Positions 54,177 through 63,322 of a DNA stretch of 64,000 nucleotides are shown here, in pieces. Under the pieces are notes generated by a model. That model was given only the letters and a program-made list of their open reading frames with translations, searched no databases and was not told the DNA's origin. The DNA lies in NCBI RefSeq assembly GCF_017377505.1, contig NZ_JAFREN010000014.1, positions 1 through 64,000 of the forward strand, given 5' to 3'. Origin of the DNA: Enterococcus sp. DIV0212c (lineage in GTDB: Bacteria; Bacillota; Bacilli; Lactobacillales; Enterococcaceae). The position numbers and the translations under genes were made by a program. The stretch's first letter is position 1, and every line of letters begins with the position of its first letter.

Positions 54177-54270
54177 CTTTGAAACGTAGTAAATAAAGTG
54201 AACTGAAGTTGAAAAGTACAAGATTTAGCGATACGAAATGTTGTTATCTATAGAATAAGGAGGAACTTTC

Positions 54271-55134
54271 ATGTTAAAAAAAATAATTGATTACAACCAG
54301 CTTGGTGATTTAAAACTTTCTATGACATTTTATTCTCAACAAGAAGTCTCTGCATCTAAAGCAACAATTATTTACTTTCATGGCGGAGGACTACTTTATG
54401 GCGATCGTGATGACCTGCCTGAAACTTACTGTCAGCTTTTAGTAGAAAATGGTTATAACATCTTAACCATTGATTATCCATTAGCACCAGAAGTTAAGCT
54501 TCCAACTATTTATCAGTGTTTAACAGAAGCAATAGACTGGTTTTTGACGAATCATCAAACCTCTCTAGGACTAGAAAAATCAGATTATTTCTTGTTTGGT
54601 CGTTCTGCTGGCGGTTTTCTGACATATCTGCTATCTGCCCGCCATCATGTTCCAGAGCAAAAAGGCTTGATTAGCTTTTATGGATACTATGATTTAACTG
54701 ATCCAGCATTCAATCAACCTAGCAGTTATTACAATCAATTTCCTAAAATAGCTCCTATGACCGCTCAAACAATGATTCAATCTAAACCGATGACCGCGAT
54801 TTCTATTAATGAACGGTTTTCACTTTATTTATCTGGCCGACAATTTGGTAATTGGTTGAGCTATTTACTCAGAAATCCTAGTGAAAAAGAATCATTTAGC
54901 CTAACTGAAGTTGAAGTTGCTCAACTGCCTCCTGCTTTTCTAGCTCATAGCTCAGCTGATCAAGATGTTCCTGTTGAAGCATCCAAAGTTGCTTTGAGCA
55001 AAATTCCTAACGTTACTTATGAAGAAGTCGAAAAACTTCCTCACGACTTTGATAATGACTTAACGAATAGTGAAGGAATTCGTGTCTATCATGCGCTGAT
55101 TGAATGGTTAGATAACATATTAGCTACTACTTGA
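54271..55134 (+). CDS. Alpha/beta hydrolase (HSL-type esterase)
   Basis: This 287-residue cytoplasmic hydrolase has the oxyanion HGGG at residues 37-40, the nucleophile Ser112 in GRSAGG, Asp in the SSADQDVPVE segment near residue 230 and His in LPHDFDND near 260, a complete triad. HSL-family enzymes hydrolyse short-chain esters. It has its own AAGGAGGAAC site and lies between the ureide operon (divergent) and trigger factor (convergent). There is no evidence linking it to ureide breakdown. Confidence 0.8.
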   Translation: MLKKIIDYNQLGDLKLSMTFYSQQEVSASKATIIYFHGGGLLYGDRDDLPETYCQLLVENGYNILTIDYPLAPEVKLPTIYQCLTEAIDWFLTNHQTSLGLEKSDYFLFGRSAGGFLTYLLSARHHVPEQKGLISFYGYYDLTDPAFNQPSSYYNQFPKIAPMTAQTMIQSKPMTAISINERFSLYLSGRQFGNWLSYLLRNPSEKESFSLTEVEVAQLPPAFLAHSSADQDVPVEASKVALSKIPNVTYEEVEKLPHDFDNDLTNSEGIRVYHALIEWLDNILATT

Positions 55135-55173
55135 TTTTAACATATTTACTATCTTTCATTATAATAAAATACA

Positions 55174-55207
55174 AAAAGACATTCCCGATCACTCAGGAAT
55201 GTCTTTT
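55174..55207. terminator. Bidirectional terminator between esterase gene and tig
   Basis: AAAAGACATTCC (55174-55185) pairs perfectly with GGAATGTCTTTT (55196-55207) around a ten-base loop. Confidence 0.85.
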
Positions 55208-55216
55208 AAATTGCTT

Positions 55217-56500
55217 TTATTTTTCAGTTGCAGTTTCAGTGATTACTTCTACTGCACGTTTCATGCGAATATCATGTTTTAACATGTCTTCTGTTAAAAC
55301 TTTTTTAACTTGGTCGATTGGCATATTGTATTGTTCTGCCAATTCGTTGATTTCTTTATCCATATCTTCTTGAGATACTTCAATATTTTCAGCTTTAGCG
55401 ATCGCTTCGATCACAAGATTTGTTTTCGTACGAACTTCTGCTTCTGCTTCAAATTGTTTGTGCAAGTCAGCTTCAGTTGTTCCAGTTAATTGATAGTACA
55501 TATCTGGAGCGATACCTTGACGTTGCATGTTGTTTAAGAATTCATCCATTGAACGGTGAACTTCATCATGTACCATTACATGTGGTAATTCAACGATTTC
55601 AGCATTGTCAACAGCTTGACGGATTGCAGCTTCGTCTTTTGCTTCTGTTGCAGCAGCTTCTTTAGATTCTGTTAATTCTTTACGGTATTTTTCTTTTAAT
55701 TCGTCTAATGATTCAACTGAATCATCAACGTCTTTAGCAAATTCATCGTCTAATGTTGGCAATTCTTTTGCTTTTACTTCGTGAACTTTCACTTGGAAAA
55801 CAGCTTCTTTACCAGCTAAGTCTTCTGCTTGGTAATCTTCTGGGAAGGTTACTTTCACTTCAACTTCTTCGCCAGCTTTTTTGCCAACTAATTGTTCTTC
55901 AAAGCCTGGAATGAAAGAGTTAGAACCTAATTCAAGAGAATAGTTTTCACCTTTTCCGCCTTCAAAAGCTTCTCCATCTTTAAATCCTTCAAAGTCGATT
56001 ACGACTGTATCGCCATCAACAGCTGCTTCGTCTTCTTTGATTACTAGTTCAGCTTGAGATTCTAATTCACGTTGGATGCGTGCATCTACGTCTTCATCTG
56101 TTACTTCACGGTCTTGTTTTTCTACTGTTAAGTCTTTGTAGTCGCCTAATTTTACTTCAGGTTTTACAGTAACTTCAGCAGTAACGACCCAATCTTCACC
56201 TTTATTCATGCTTTCAACATCGATTTTAGGTTGAGATACTGGATCAATTCCAGCTTCTTTAACCGCTGCTTCATAAACTTCTGGTAAAACTGCGTTCAAA
56301 GCATCTTCAAACAATGCTTCTTCACCGTACATACGGTTGAATACTTGACGTGACACTTTTCCTTTACGGAATCCTGGTACGTTAAGATTTTTTTTGACTT
56401 TATCAAATGCTTGTTTCAAGCCTTTTTCAATTAGCGTTTGATCAACTGAAAAAGTTAACACACCATCATTGGTGCCTTTTTTTTCCCATTTCGCAGACAT
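55217..56500 (-). CDS. tig: Trigger factor
   Basis: This 427-residue ribosome-bound chaperone has the ribosome-docking signature [11 protein letters not shown] near residue 40, a central FKBP-type prolyl isomerase domain (about 160-245, [21 protein letters not shown] split), and a helical substrate-binding C-terminal domain. It helps nascent chains fold. The frame opens eleven codons upstream, but CGGAGGG lies before the ATG at 56500. A promoter with ideal spacing is at 56559-56587. Confidence 0.96.
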   Translation of the reverse strand: MSAKWEKKGTNDGVLTFSVDQTLIEKGLKQAFDKVKKNLNVPGFRKGKVSRQVFNRMYGEEALFEDALNAVLPEVYEAAVKEAGIDPVSQPKIDVESMNKGEDWVVTAEVTVKPEVKLGDYKDLTVEKQDREVTDEDVDARIQRELESQAELVIKEDEAAVDGDTVVIDFEGFKDGEAFEGGKGENYSLELGSNSFIPGFEEQLVGKKAGEEVEVKVTFPEDYQAEDLAGKEAVFQVKVHEVKAKELPTLDDEFAKDVDDSVESLDELKEKYRKELTESKEAAATEAKDEAAIRQAVDNAEIVELPHVMVHDEVHRSMDEFLNNMQRQGIAPDMYYQLTGTTEADLHKQFEAEAEVRTKTNLVIEAIAKAENIEVSQEDMDKEINELAEQYNMPIDQVKKVLTEDMLKHDIRMKRAVEVITETATEK

Positions 56501-56558
56501 TTGTTTCCCTCCGAATAATTTAGTTTTATACATGAATTTATGTTATGCATACTTTTAA

Positions 56559-56587
56559 ATAGTACACCATCACCACTTAAATGTAAA
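56559..56587 (-). promoter_or_regulatory. tig promoter
   Basis: On the minus strand TTTACA (56582-56587), 17 bases, TACTAT (56559-56564), with TG directly before the -10 box. Confidence 0.65.
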
Positions 56588-56865
56588 CATTTTAGATGAG
56601 AAGTCCTTATATAAATTGCGATTTTATCCAGTTATTTTCTTGCTTTTTCGAATTTCTTTTTCTATTTTACGTTTTTTGTCTTTCTTCTATATAAAAAGGC
56701 GCTTTTTGGTTAGAAAAAATCATTAGGATCACGGGTAATCCCAGTAAACGGTTCAATACGGTGATCCTTTAGCTGACAAAAGTATAAAATTTCTTTCTAA
56801 AAATTCAAAAAAGGTAGAGAAGGAACATAAAATAGATTTCTTTTACTGAATTTTTTTGTGTACTA
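56588..56865. other. Intergenic region between tig and the metalloprotease gene
   Basis: An inverted repeat AGGATCAC/GTGATCCT with a loop of about 27 bases lies near 56728-56770. No gene or further motif was found before the protease promoter. Confidence 0.4.
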
Positions 56866-56893
56866 TTGACGGGTATAAAAATAACAATATAAA
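56866..56893 (+). promoter_or_regulatory. Promoter of the metalloprotease gene
   Basis: TTGACG (56866-56871), 16 bases, TATAAA (56888-56893), about ten bases before GGAGGG. Confidence 0.65.
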
Positions 56894-56914
56894 TTTAATT
56901 AATGGAGGGCACAA

Positions 56915-59900
56915 ATGAAAAAGGTAGGTATATTTTTAGTGTTATTGTTTTTTGGTATCGGCTTTTCAGAAAAAAATGAAGCCGCACAACCTTTGCAACA
57001 ACAAACAATTACTGGAGTGAAAGAACCCACTTGGCTTATCGACGCTGGGATTCGAAGAGGTCATTTACATGATCGGCAAGATCTAGGATTTATTTTAAGA
57101 AAAAATACGGTATTAAAGATTCGCCAATCAAATCCAAATTTCAAAGAGAATTTAACCTTAAGGCTATTGGGAAATGATAGTAATGTAGAAAAGGAACTGA
57201 AAGTTGGACAAAACTGGACGACGATTTCTGCACCAAGTGATTTAGTCCCATTTATTGATAGTCCTTTTAGTGACACGGCTGCAACCATTCAATATCAAGT
57301 TGACAGTAATCAGGCGCAAAAAAAATTACCCGTCTATCAATTAAACAACAATACACAAACTTTTTTCCAAACATGGGATCAGCAAGATTCGGAATATGCC
57401 TTGATCAAAGGAAAACAATTTCAGATGTTTGCACCTAAAAAAGATAAATATTCGCTGAAGTACTTAAAAGATTTTTCTTCTTTAAACGAACTGATTCACT
57501 ATTTAGATGGTATTTTTGATTATAATGACCAATTAATTGGTTTGGATAACACATCAGCAATTCATCAAAGACCAAATACACGCTATTTTATTAAAGCAGA
57601 TATCAACGGACCAGGATATGCTTACTATGGTTCTTTTTGGACCGCTTTAAGTAAAGATGAAATTGCTGAAATGTGGTTGATGAAAAATGACTGGGGCACC
57701 TTACACGAGATCGCTCACGGCTACCAAGCAAAATTTGATAATCACGGGATGTATACTGGCGAAGTCAGTAACAACTTATTTGCAGTTCAATATCAATATG
57801 AAAAATTGGGCAAAGAGCAAGCTGATAAGAAGGGATGGTTATTTGACCAAGGTAATCGAAACAGAGTAGACAATCAGCTTTATCAAGAACTCGTTCGAAC
57901 AAACAAAAGCTATAATGAAATCGGGGATTTACGATTAAAATTATTAATGCTGACTCTTTTGAAGCAAAAAGCTGGCGACGAGGCGTTTACAACTCTTTAT
58001 CGAGAATATAGAGAGCTTGCTGCAAATGACCAAGAATTTGCAAATTCTCAATCGTATCCGTTATTAATGCAAAAATATTACAGTGAAACCAACAAACTTG
58101 ATGCATCACCGATTTTAGAAAAATGGAAATTAGAAACTTCTCCATTACAAAGTGAGCTTAACCGCGCAAGAGGCTATACCTCTTTTGCACCTTTAGCATA
58201 TCTTGTGCCAGAAAACCAGTTACCAGCGGCTAGAAAATTAACTGATTCTTCTATGTTGATCAATTCTAATTTCCAAATGGTCACTAATCAGGAAATTGCA
58301 GCCTTAGGATTGAAAGGCTCTCTTACAATTAAACTTAATACAACTAGTTTAGCTTCACTTAACAATCAAAAAATATATTTAAAAGAAGGAAATAAAGTAA
58401 TTAAAGAAGCAACCATTACAAGCAACACACTTACTTTCAATAACGTACCAAATGGCGTGTATACAATCGAAGCCCCTCAATTTGTAAATGGTGAACCCTA
58501 TGTCCAAGAACAACACTATGCTTTCGTGAAAGAACAAAACAACCTACTTGAATTGACTCTGAACAAGGCACATTCTAGTAGAGTCGTAGATGATACAATC
58601 AATTTTGCAGGACTTGGCGATGCTATTTTTGCCACAGCGAAAACACAAAGTAACAAGCAAGAACTTCAATTTGAATTACTTACTGACACACCTCATTCCT
58701 ATTTTCCGAATGAGACATATGCATCTTTACAAGTGAAAGATCAAAAAGGAACAGTTATTCAAAACCTAACAATTAAAGGGACCAACGAAAAAGTAAAAAA
58801 AGTAACCATTCCATTTAAAGAAGGCTATACACTTTCTATTTACCATGCAGAAGGAAAAACTCGTTTACTTTCTACAGATAATCTGATCAACAAAAAAGTA
58901 ACAACGAATCAATTTATTTTAACGAAGCAAGGGCTAAAAAATACAACATTTGAACATAATCCTGAAACAAATCTAATAAAAAAAATAGACAATTACGCTC
59001 AATTAATCTTAAAAAATTCAGAACTGGAACCATTTCAACAATCGACCGCTAAATATCAATTATGGGCAGCAATTCAATTATTGAAAGAACCAACTAAAAA
59101 GAATTATTTACAAAAGTATCAACAAATTTTTGACACGCCCACTGTTTCTGAGAAAGATTATACTTTTGAATTCAAAGGCTACGCAGATAGATTATTTGCC
59201 TCTTTGAACCTAAACACTGAGACTTTAGCTGCTACTTTACAAACGAACAAAGGAATACCGCACTCTTACTTTAGTGAAGCATACAGTACGATTTTGATTC
59301 AAAATGAAAAAGGTGAACCTACCTTTAAAAAAGAATATGTTGGGAATCAAGACATTCAGGAACAGGTAGAGAAACTTCCACTGAAAGTTAACGATTACAT
59401 TACAGTAACACACAAAGAAGCCAAAAATCGATTAGTGATTTCAAAGCAGCCTAGCAAACAACCTTTAGAAATAGGCAAAATCATTACTTATCAAGTAACT
59501 AAAAATGGCTTAGTGAAAGCTACCGCTCCAACGCTTCCACCAATCAACAAACCTGAAATTTCAAAACAAATTGACGTGACATTTAAAGGTATAAGCGATG
59601 AAGTCTTTGCAACAATGGCTATCGATTTAGAGAAAAAGAATGCTGTCATCGAAACAAAACAGACAATGCCTCACTGGTATTTTGAACAACAATATGCTTC
59701 TATTTTGATTCAAGACAACGCTGGAAATAAACGTTTCAGCAAAGAATATATTGGAAGAAAGAATTACCTACAAGAAACTGAAACAACACCCATTCAACTA
59801 AATGATTACATCACTATCACTCATGAAGAATGGCAAACACGTTTAGAAATGATTCAGCAACCTGATAAACAAGTATTAGAAACAAATAAAACAACGACGT

Positions 59901-60337
59901 ACCAAGTAACACAAACAGGCTTAGTAAAAGCGACTGCTCCTCCAATCAGGGAGCCTGAAATCACAAATGAAGTGATAAATTTCACGTTTAAAGGAGATAA
60001 TGAGGAAACGTTCGCAACAATGGTCGTTAACTTAGATAGCAAAAAAGCAACTATTCAACAAAATAATATGATGCCTCACTCTGGATTTAATGCTTTCTAT
60101 GCTTCTATTTTGCTTAAATCTAGCGCAGGTAAAATGAAATATAGACAAGAATTTATCGGAAACGTTCCTTATTCAGCTTCTAAAAAATCATTTACTTTTG
60201 AATTGAACGACACTATAACCGTGATGCATAAAGAATGGGAAAATCGCTTGTTTATTACTTCTGATAAACAAACAATTGAAAAAGGATTAACAACTACCTA
60301 CAAAGTAACACAACATGGCTTGGAGATTGTTAAATAA
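56915..60337 (+). CDS. Secreted M60/enhancin-type zinc metalloprotease with four C-terminal repeats
   Basis: This 1140-residue precursor has a signal peptide (about residues 1-24) and no LPxTG or membrane anchor at the end. The catalytic part carries HEIAH at 264-268 with a further Glu at 283 (TGEVSNN), the HExxH-x14-E gluzincin pattern of the M60 (enhancin/SslE) family, whose members cut mucins and other O-glycosylated proteins. From about residue 565 on, four related modules of roughly 110-120 residues follow, each with FKG or FAG, FAT, PHSYF or similar, YASIL, LNDYITITH and GLVKAT-like segments. They look like the mucin- or carbohydrate-binding beta modules seen in bacterial enhancins. The gene is monocistronic. 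A role in mucus or host-glycoprotein binding is likely; the target is unknown. Confidence 0.83.
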   Translation: MKKVGIFLVLLFFGIGFSEKNEAAQPLQQQTITGVKEPTWLIDAGIRRGHLHDRQDLGFILRKNTVLKIRQSNPNFKENLTLRLLGNDSNVEKELKVGQNWTTISAPSDLVPFIDSPFSDTAATIQYQVDSNQAQKKLPVYQLNNNTQTFFQTWDQQDSEYALIKGKQFQMFAPKKDKYSLKYLKDFSSLNELIHYLDGIFDYNDQLIGLDNTSAIHQRPNTRYFIKADINGPGYAYYGSFWTALSKDEIAEMWLMKNDWGTLHEIAHGYQAKFDNHGMYTGEVSNNLFAVQYQYEKLGKEQADKKGWLFDQGNRNRVDNQLYQELVRTNKSYNEIGDLRLKLLMLTLLKQKAGDEAFTTLYREYRELAANDQEFANSQSYPLLMQKYYSETNKLDASPILEKWKLETSPLQSELNRARGYTSFAPLAYLVPENQLPAARKLTDSSMLINSNFQMVTNQEIAALGLKGSLTIKLNTTSLASLNNQKIYLKEGNKVIKEATITSNTLTFNNVPNGVYTIEAPQFVNGEPYVQEQHYAFVKEQNNLLELTLNKAHSSRVVDDTINFAGLGDAIFATAKTQSNKQELQFELLTDTPHSYFPNETYASLQVKDQKGTVIQNLTIKGTNEKVKKVTIPFKEGYTLSIYHAEGKTRLLSTDNLINKKVTTNQFILTKQGLKNTTFEHNPETNLIKKIDNYAQLILKNSELEPFQQSTAKYQLWAAIQLLKEPTKKNYLQKYQQIFDTPTVSEKDYTFEFKGYADRLFASLNLNTETLAATLQTNKGIPHSYFSEAYSTILIQNEKGEPTFKKEYVGNQDIQEQVEKLPLKVNDYITVTHKEAKNRLVISKQPSKQPLEIGKIITYQVTKNGLVKATAPTLPPINKPEISKQIDVTFKGISDEVFATMAIDLEKKNAVIETKQTMPHWYFEQQYASILIQDNAGNKRFSKEYIGRKNYLQETETTPIQLNDYITITHEEWQTRLEMIQQPDKQVLETNKTTTYQVTQTGLVKATAPPIREPEITNEVINFTFKGDNEETFATMVVNLDSKKATIQQNNMMPHSGFNAFYASILLKSSAGKMKYRQEFIGNVPYSASKKSFTFELNDTITVMHKEWENRLFITSDKQTIEKGLTTTYKVTQHGLEIVK

Positions 60338-60341
60338 CTTT

Positions 60342-60393
60342 AAAAGAAAAAATCGAGACACCGTTTATAAGCGATTGTCTCGATTTTTCTTTT
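60342..60393. terminator. Bidirectional terminator overlapping the deglycase stop codon
   Basis: AAAAGAAAAAATCGAGACA pairs with TGTCTCGATTTTTCTTTT. It ends the metalloprotease transcript and, on the other strand, the PTS operon. Confidence 0.88.
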
Positions 60394-61396
60394 AGTAATC
60401 AAATTGACGATAATACCGACGAATATCTAATGGATGACAATTCAATTTTTCTACATGAGCATCAATGCGCTGTGTCACACAATGCATCAACAAGAATGAC
60501 AGAACCCGTCCACGATATTTTTCACTGATTCCTGCTACTTGATAATCTTTTGAATCAATGATTGTATAATTAGCACAAATCCGTGGCAATAAATTTGCTA
60601 CTCGTTCTGCTAAGGAGCGTTGTTCATCCTCACCAATAAATACCGTTACGGCTGTTGTTTCATCTACGATTTCTAAAGTACCATGTAAAAATTCAGCGGC
60701 ATGGATCGATTTTGAACGTAACCAGCTTTGCTCTTCCCAATAACACATAGCATAAGAATATACCGCCCCCCATTGATTGCCGGCACCGATAAAATAATGC
60801 ATGTCATCATGTCGATGTGCTTGCGCAAAAGTTAAACCAAAGTCATCTGCTTGTTTTTCTGCTTCTACTAATCCGAGCGGCAGATACTCTTCTAATTCTT
60901 TATAATACTCTTCATAATCAGCAAATTCCCCATTATTTTTCATCAACCGATCGGCTAACATAAAGAACTTGATTTGTTCAGTTCCTGGCGCTGGATAGGT
61001 CACAACGTAATCACATTTTTCTGCTAAAATACTGTCTTTTGCATCAATAAAACCAATCAATGTCGCACCGACTGTTTTAATTTCCTCTACCGCTTTGACA
61101 ACTTCTTGTGTAGTCCCAGTCACAGAAGACAGGATAACTAATGAATCCTTCGTCAGACGACGATTCCCAGTTGTATAATATTCCGCTGCATGCTGAACGT
61201 AAACAGGTAAGTCACTTTTTCCATTGATATATGTGACTGCTTGCATTGCTGACGCGTATGTTCCACCAATGCCTAAATAATAGATGGAATCAAACCCATT
61301 TTCCCAGACTTCATCAACAATTTTTTCAACTTCTGGGCGTAGCACTAAAGCCCCTTTGATATCTTCGATTTGCTTTGTTTCGTTAAATTTTAACAT
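60392..61396 (-). CDS. SIS-domain deglycase, FrlB/GfrF type
   Basis: This 334-residue protein has two SIS (sugar isomerase) domains: YYLGIGGTYASAMQAV near residue 40, LSSVTGTTQEVVKAV near 89, and RSKSIHAAEFLHGTLEIV near 230, which contains the conserved Glu and His of FrlB-type deglycases. These enzymes break fructoselysine 6-phosphate (or glucoselysine 6-phosphate) into lysine and a hexose phosphate. It follows a second SIS gene and a mannose-family PTS, the make-up of the Salmonella gfr operon. The substrate assignment is by analogy. Confidence 0.8.
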   Translation of the reverse strand: MLKFNETKQIEDIKGALVLRPEVEKIVDEVWENGFDSIYYLGIGGTYASAMQAVTYINGKSDLPVYVQHAAEYYTTGNRRLTKDSLVILSSVTGTTQEVVKAVEEIKTVGATLIGFIDAKDSILAEKCDYVVTYPAPGTEQIKFFMLADRLMKNNGEFADYEEYYKELEEYLPLGLVEAEKQADDFGLTFAQAHRHDDMHYFIGAGNQWGAVYSYAMCYWEEQSWLRSKSIHAAEFLHGTLEIVDETTAVTVFIGEDEQRSLAERVANLLPRICANYTIIDSKDYQVAGISEKYRGRVLSFLLMHCVTQRIDAHVEKLNCHPLDIRRYYRQFDY

Positions 61397-61408
61397 GATT
61401 AACTCTCC

Positions 61409-62458
61409 TTAAATTTTACTTTTTAATACTTGATCAAAATCATCAAAAATCCGTTTGCTTAAATCAATTCCTTTGGTTGTAGCAATTTGATAAGCTAAAT
61501 ATTGTAACGGAATCACCAGTAAAAGCGGACTGATTTTTTCTGGGGTTTCTATAGATAGACCTAATGTTTTTGAATCCGTTTTTGAATCAGTCGAAATCGT
61601 GTAGCAAGCAGCAACATGTTCACTTAAATAATGCTTTAAAGCTTGGCTTCGTTCATTCAGTAAATTGTCATTTTCAATAAAAAATAGTGAATGGTTACGG
61701 TTTGCCTCTAAATAAGGTCCATGCATATATGCTTCAAGTTCAAAACCTTGAGAAGGTAAACGTACCGTTTCAGTAAATTTCGTTTCAAATTCTTTAACCG
61801 TCCCTACATTCGGTCCATATCCAATCGCAATAAAACGTTCGCCTGCCGTTAAATCTGCTTGATTTTCTAGCCAAAAATCGTTTGTCTTTTCGATGACTGG
61901 ATTTATTTGACGGATAGCATTCTTTAATTCCGTTAATTCGTTTTCTAACAGCCGTTGATCAATAGAACCGTTTTGATACCCTAAACGTAATCCTAACAAC
62001 ATCAAATTCAGCACGGTTGCTGAATAGCCTTTCGTGACAAAACCGACCGTTTCGATTCCCATATTTAAATCTAAAACTTCATCTACTACTTTTGTAATCG
62101 GACTTTTCACATCACTTGTTACTGCAATCGTTTTGATTGATCTGGTTTGGGTCAGTTTTTCTACTGCTTGAATCGTTGAAGCACTTTTGCCACTTTGCGA
62201 AACTGCGATGATCAAATCAATACTCGGATCGACTTTTCCATAATGCAGAAAGTTAAATGGTTCCTCTATCTCAATATACACAGGCGCTGTCTGCTCTAGA
62301 TAATATTTTGCTGATAAACAGGCATTATAAGAAGAGCCTGTCGCTAAAATCAAACAGTGTTTAACCTTTTTCACATCAATCTGCGCGACATCAAATGACT
62401 CTAAGATATGTTCCAACGTTTCTTGTTCTTCGTTGATATAATCCAACATCGTTTCCAT
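61409..62458 (-). CDS. SIS-domain sugar isomerase/deglycase, GfrE-like
   Basis: This 349-residue protein resembles the isomerase half of glucosamine-6-phosphate synthase: start METMLDYINEEQETLEHIL, ILATGSSYNACLSAKYYLEQ near residue 37, AVSQSGKSASTIQAV near 83, and FELEAYMHGPYLEANRNHSLFF near 235. In gfr-type operons a protein of this kind acts as the glucoselysine 6-phosphate deglycase beside an FrlB-like enzyme. Twelve bases separate it from the next gene, so the two are co-translated. A GlmS-like role is less likely because the glutaminase domain is absent. Confidence 0.78.
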   Translation of the reverse strand: METMLDYINEEQETLEHILESFDVAQIDVKKVKHCLILATGSSYNACLSAKYYLEQTAPVYIEIEEPFNFLHYGKVDPSIDLIIAVSQSGKSASTIQAVEKLTQTRSIKTIAVTSDVKSPITKVVDEVLDLNMGIETVGFVTKGYSATVLNLMLLGLRLGYQNGSIDQRLLENELTELKNAIRQINPVIEKTNDFWLENQADLTAGERFIAIGYGPNVGTVKEFETKFTETVRLPSQGFELEAYMHGPYLEANRNHSLFFIENDNLLNERSQALKHYLSEHVAACYTISTDSKTDSKTLGLSIETPEKISPLLLVIPLQYLAYQIATTKGIDLSKRIFDDFDQVLKSKI

Positions 62459-62491
62459 TACATCCCACCTTCGCTTATATCCTAAACTGGA

Positions 62492-63322
62492 TTAAAAAAT
62501 TCCTACTAACGAACCTAAAATCCCAATTACCGCCATACCACCCAAAATCGCTAATGGTTTTACCTCTTTTTTCAACAGATAGAAAACAGCTCCAAATGTT
62601 GCCAATGGCAATAACTTCGGCATAATATCATCAAAGATACTTTGCACTGTTACCGCTGTTTCACCACTGCCGCTGATCGTCACCGGAATTGAAATATCAA
62701 TCATTGAAGCCGTCATCGCACCAACCACCATCAATCCAATAATCGAAGCACCTAACGTCAAACTTTCCATCATCCCGTTAGCTTGGATCTTTTTCAAAAA
62801 TCCAGTTCCTAATTTATACCCCCAGCCAGTAAAGAGATAGCGCAAAATAATATGCGGGACATTAAATATCAGCAAGAATAAAATTGGACCTAAAACATTT
62901 CCCTGTAAAGCAAGTGACGTTCCCACACCAGTTGCGATCAGACGTAAGGTTCCCCAGAAAAATGAATCACCTAAACCTGCTAAAGGTCCCATCAAGGACG
63001 TTTTAATGCTATCGATTGTCGTTACATCAAATTGTTCATCTAACACATTTTCTTCTTCCATCGCCGTATTGATTCCTAAAATCAATGTCACAATATGTGG
63101 TGTCGTATTAAAAAAAGCTAAATGACGTTTCAAGGCATGAGCCATATCTTCTTTTTTAGGATATAGTTTTTTCAAAATTGGAATCATCGCAAAAACATAC
63201 GCCATATTCATCTGCCGCTCGTAGTTCCAAGAGAATTCCATTTGGAAAGACCGCCAGAAAACACTGTTCAATTCTTTTTTAGTGATCAACTTTTCAGTTT
63301 GCTCTTTAGAAGTCTTCGTCAT
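62492..63322 (-). CDS. PTS mannose-family transporter subunit IID
   Basis: This 276-residue protein has IID hallmarks: VFWRSFQMEFSWNYERQMN at the start, FNTTPHIVTLILGINTAMEE near residue 90, LMGPLAGLGDSFFWGTLR near 125, and membrane helices in the C-terminal half. With IIC it forms the membrane channel. A TTG two codons upstream is also possible, but GGGGAGG is better placed for the ATG at 63322. It overlaps the end of the IIC gene by about 17 bases. Confidence 0.9.
   Translation of the reverse strand: MTKTSKEQTEKLITKKELNSVFWRSFQMEFSWNYERQMNMAYVFAMIPILKKLYPKKEDMAHALKRHLAFFNTTPHIVTLILGINTAMEEENVLDEQFDVTTIDSIKTSLMGPLAGLGDSFFWGTLRLIATGVGTSLALQGNVLGPILFLLIFNVPHIILRYLFTGWGYKLGTGFLKKIQANGMMESLTLGASIIGLMVVGAMTASMIDISIPVTISGSGETAVTVQSIFDDIMPKLLPLATFGAVFYLLKKEVKPLAILGGMAVIGILGSLVGIF

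Noticed and set aside
56727..56770. tRNA-like or riboswitch-like fold upstream of the metalloprotease gene.
   Set aside because: Only one 8-bp inverted repeat is present, and no tRNA arms or known aptamer motif could be found.
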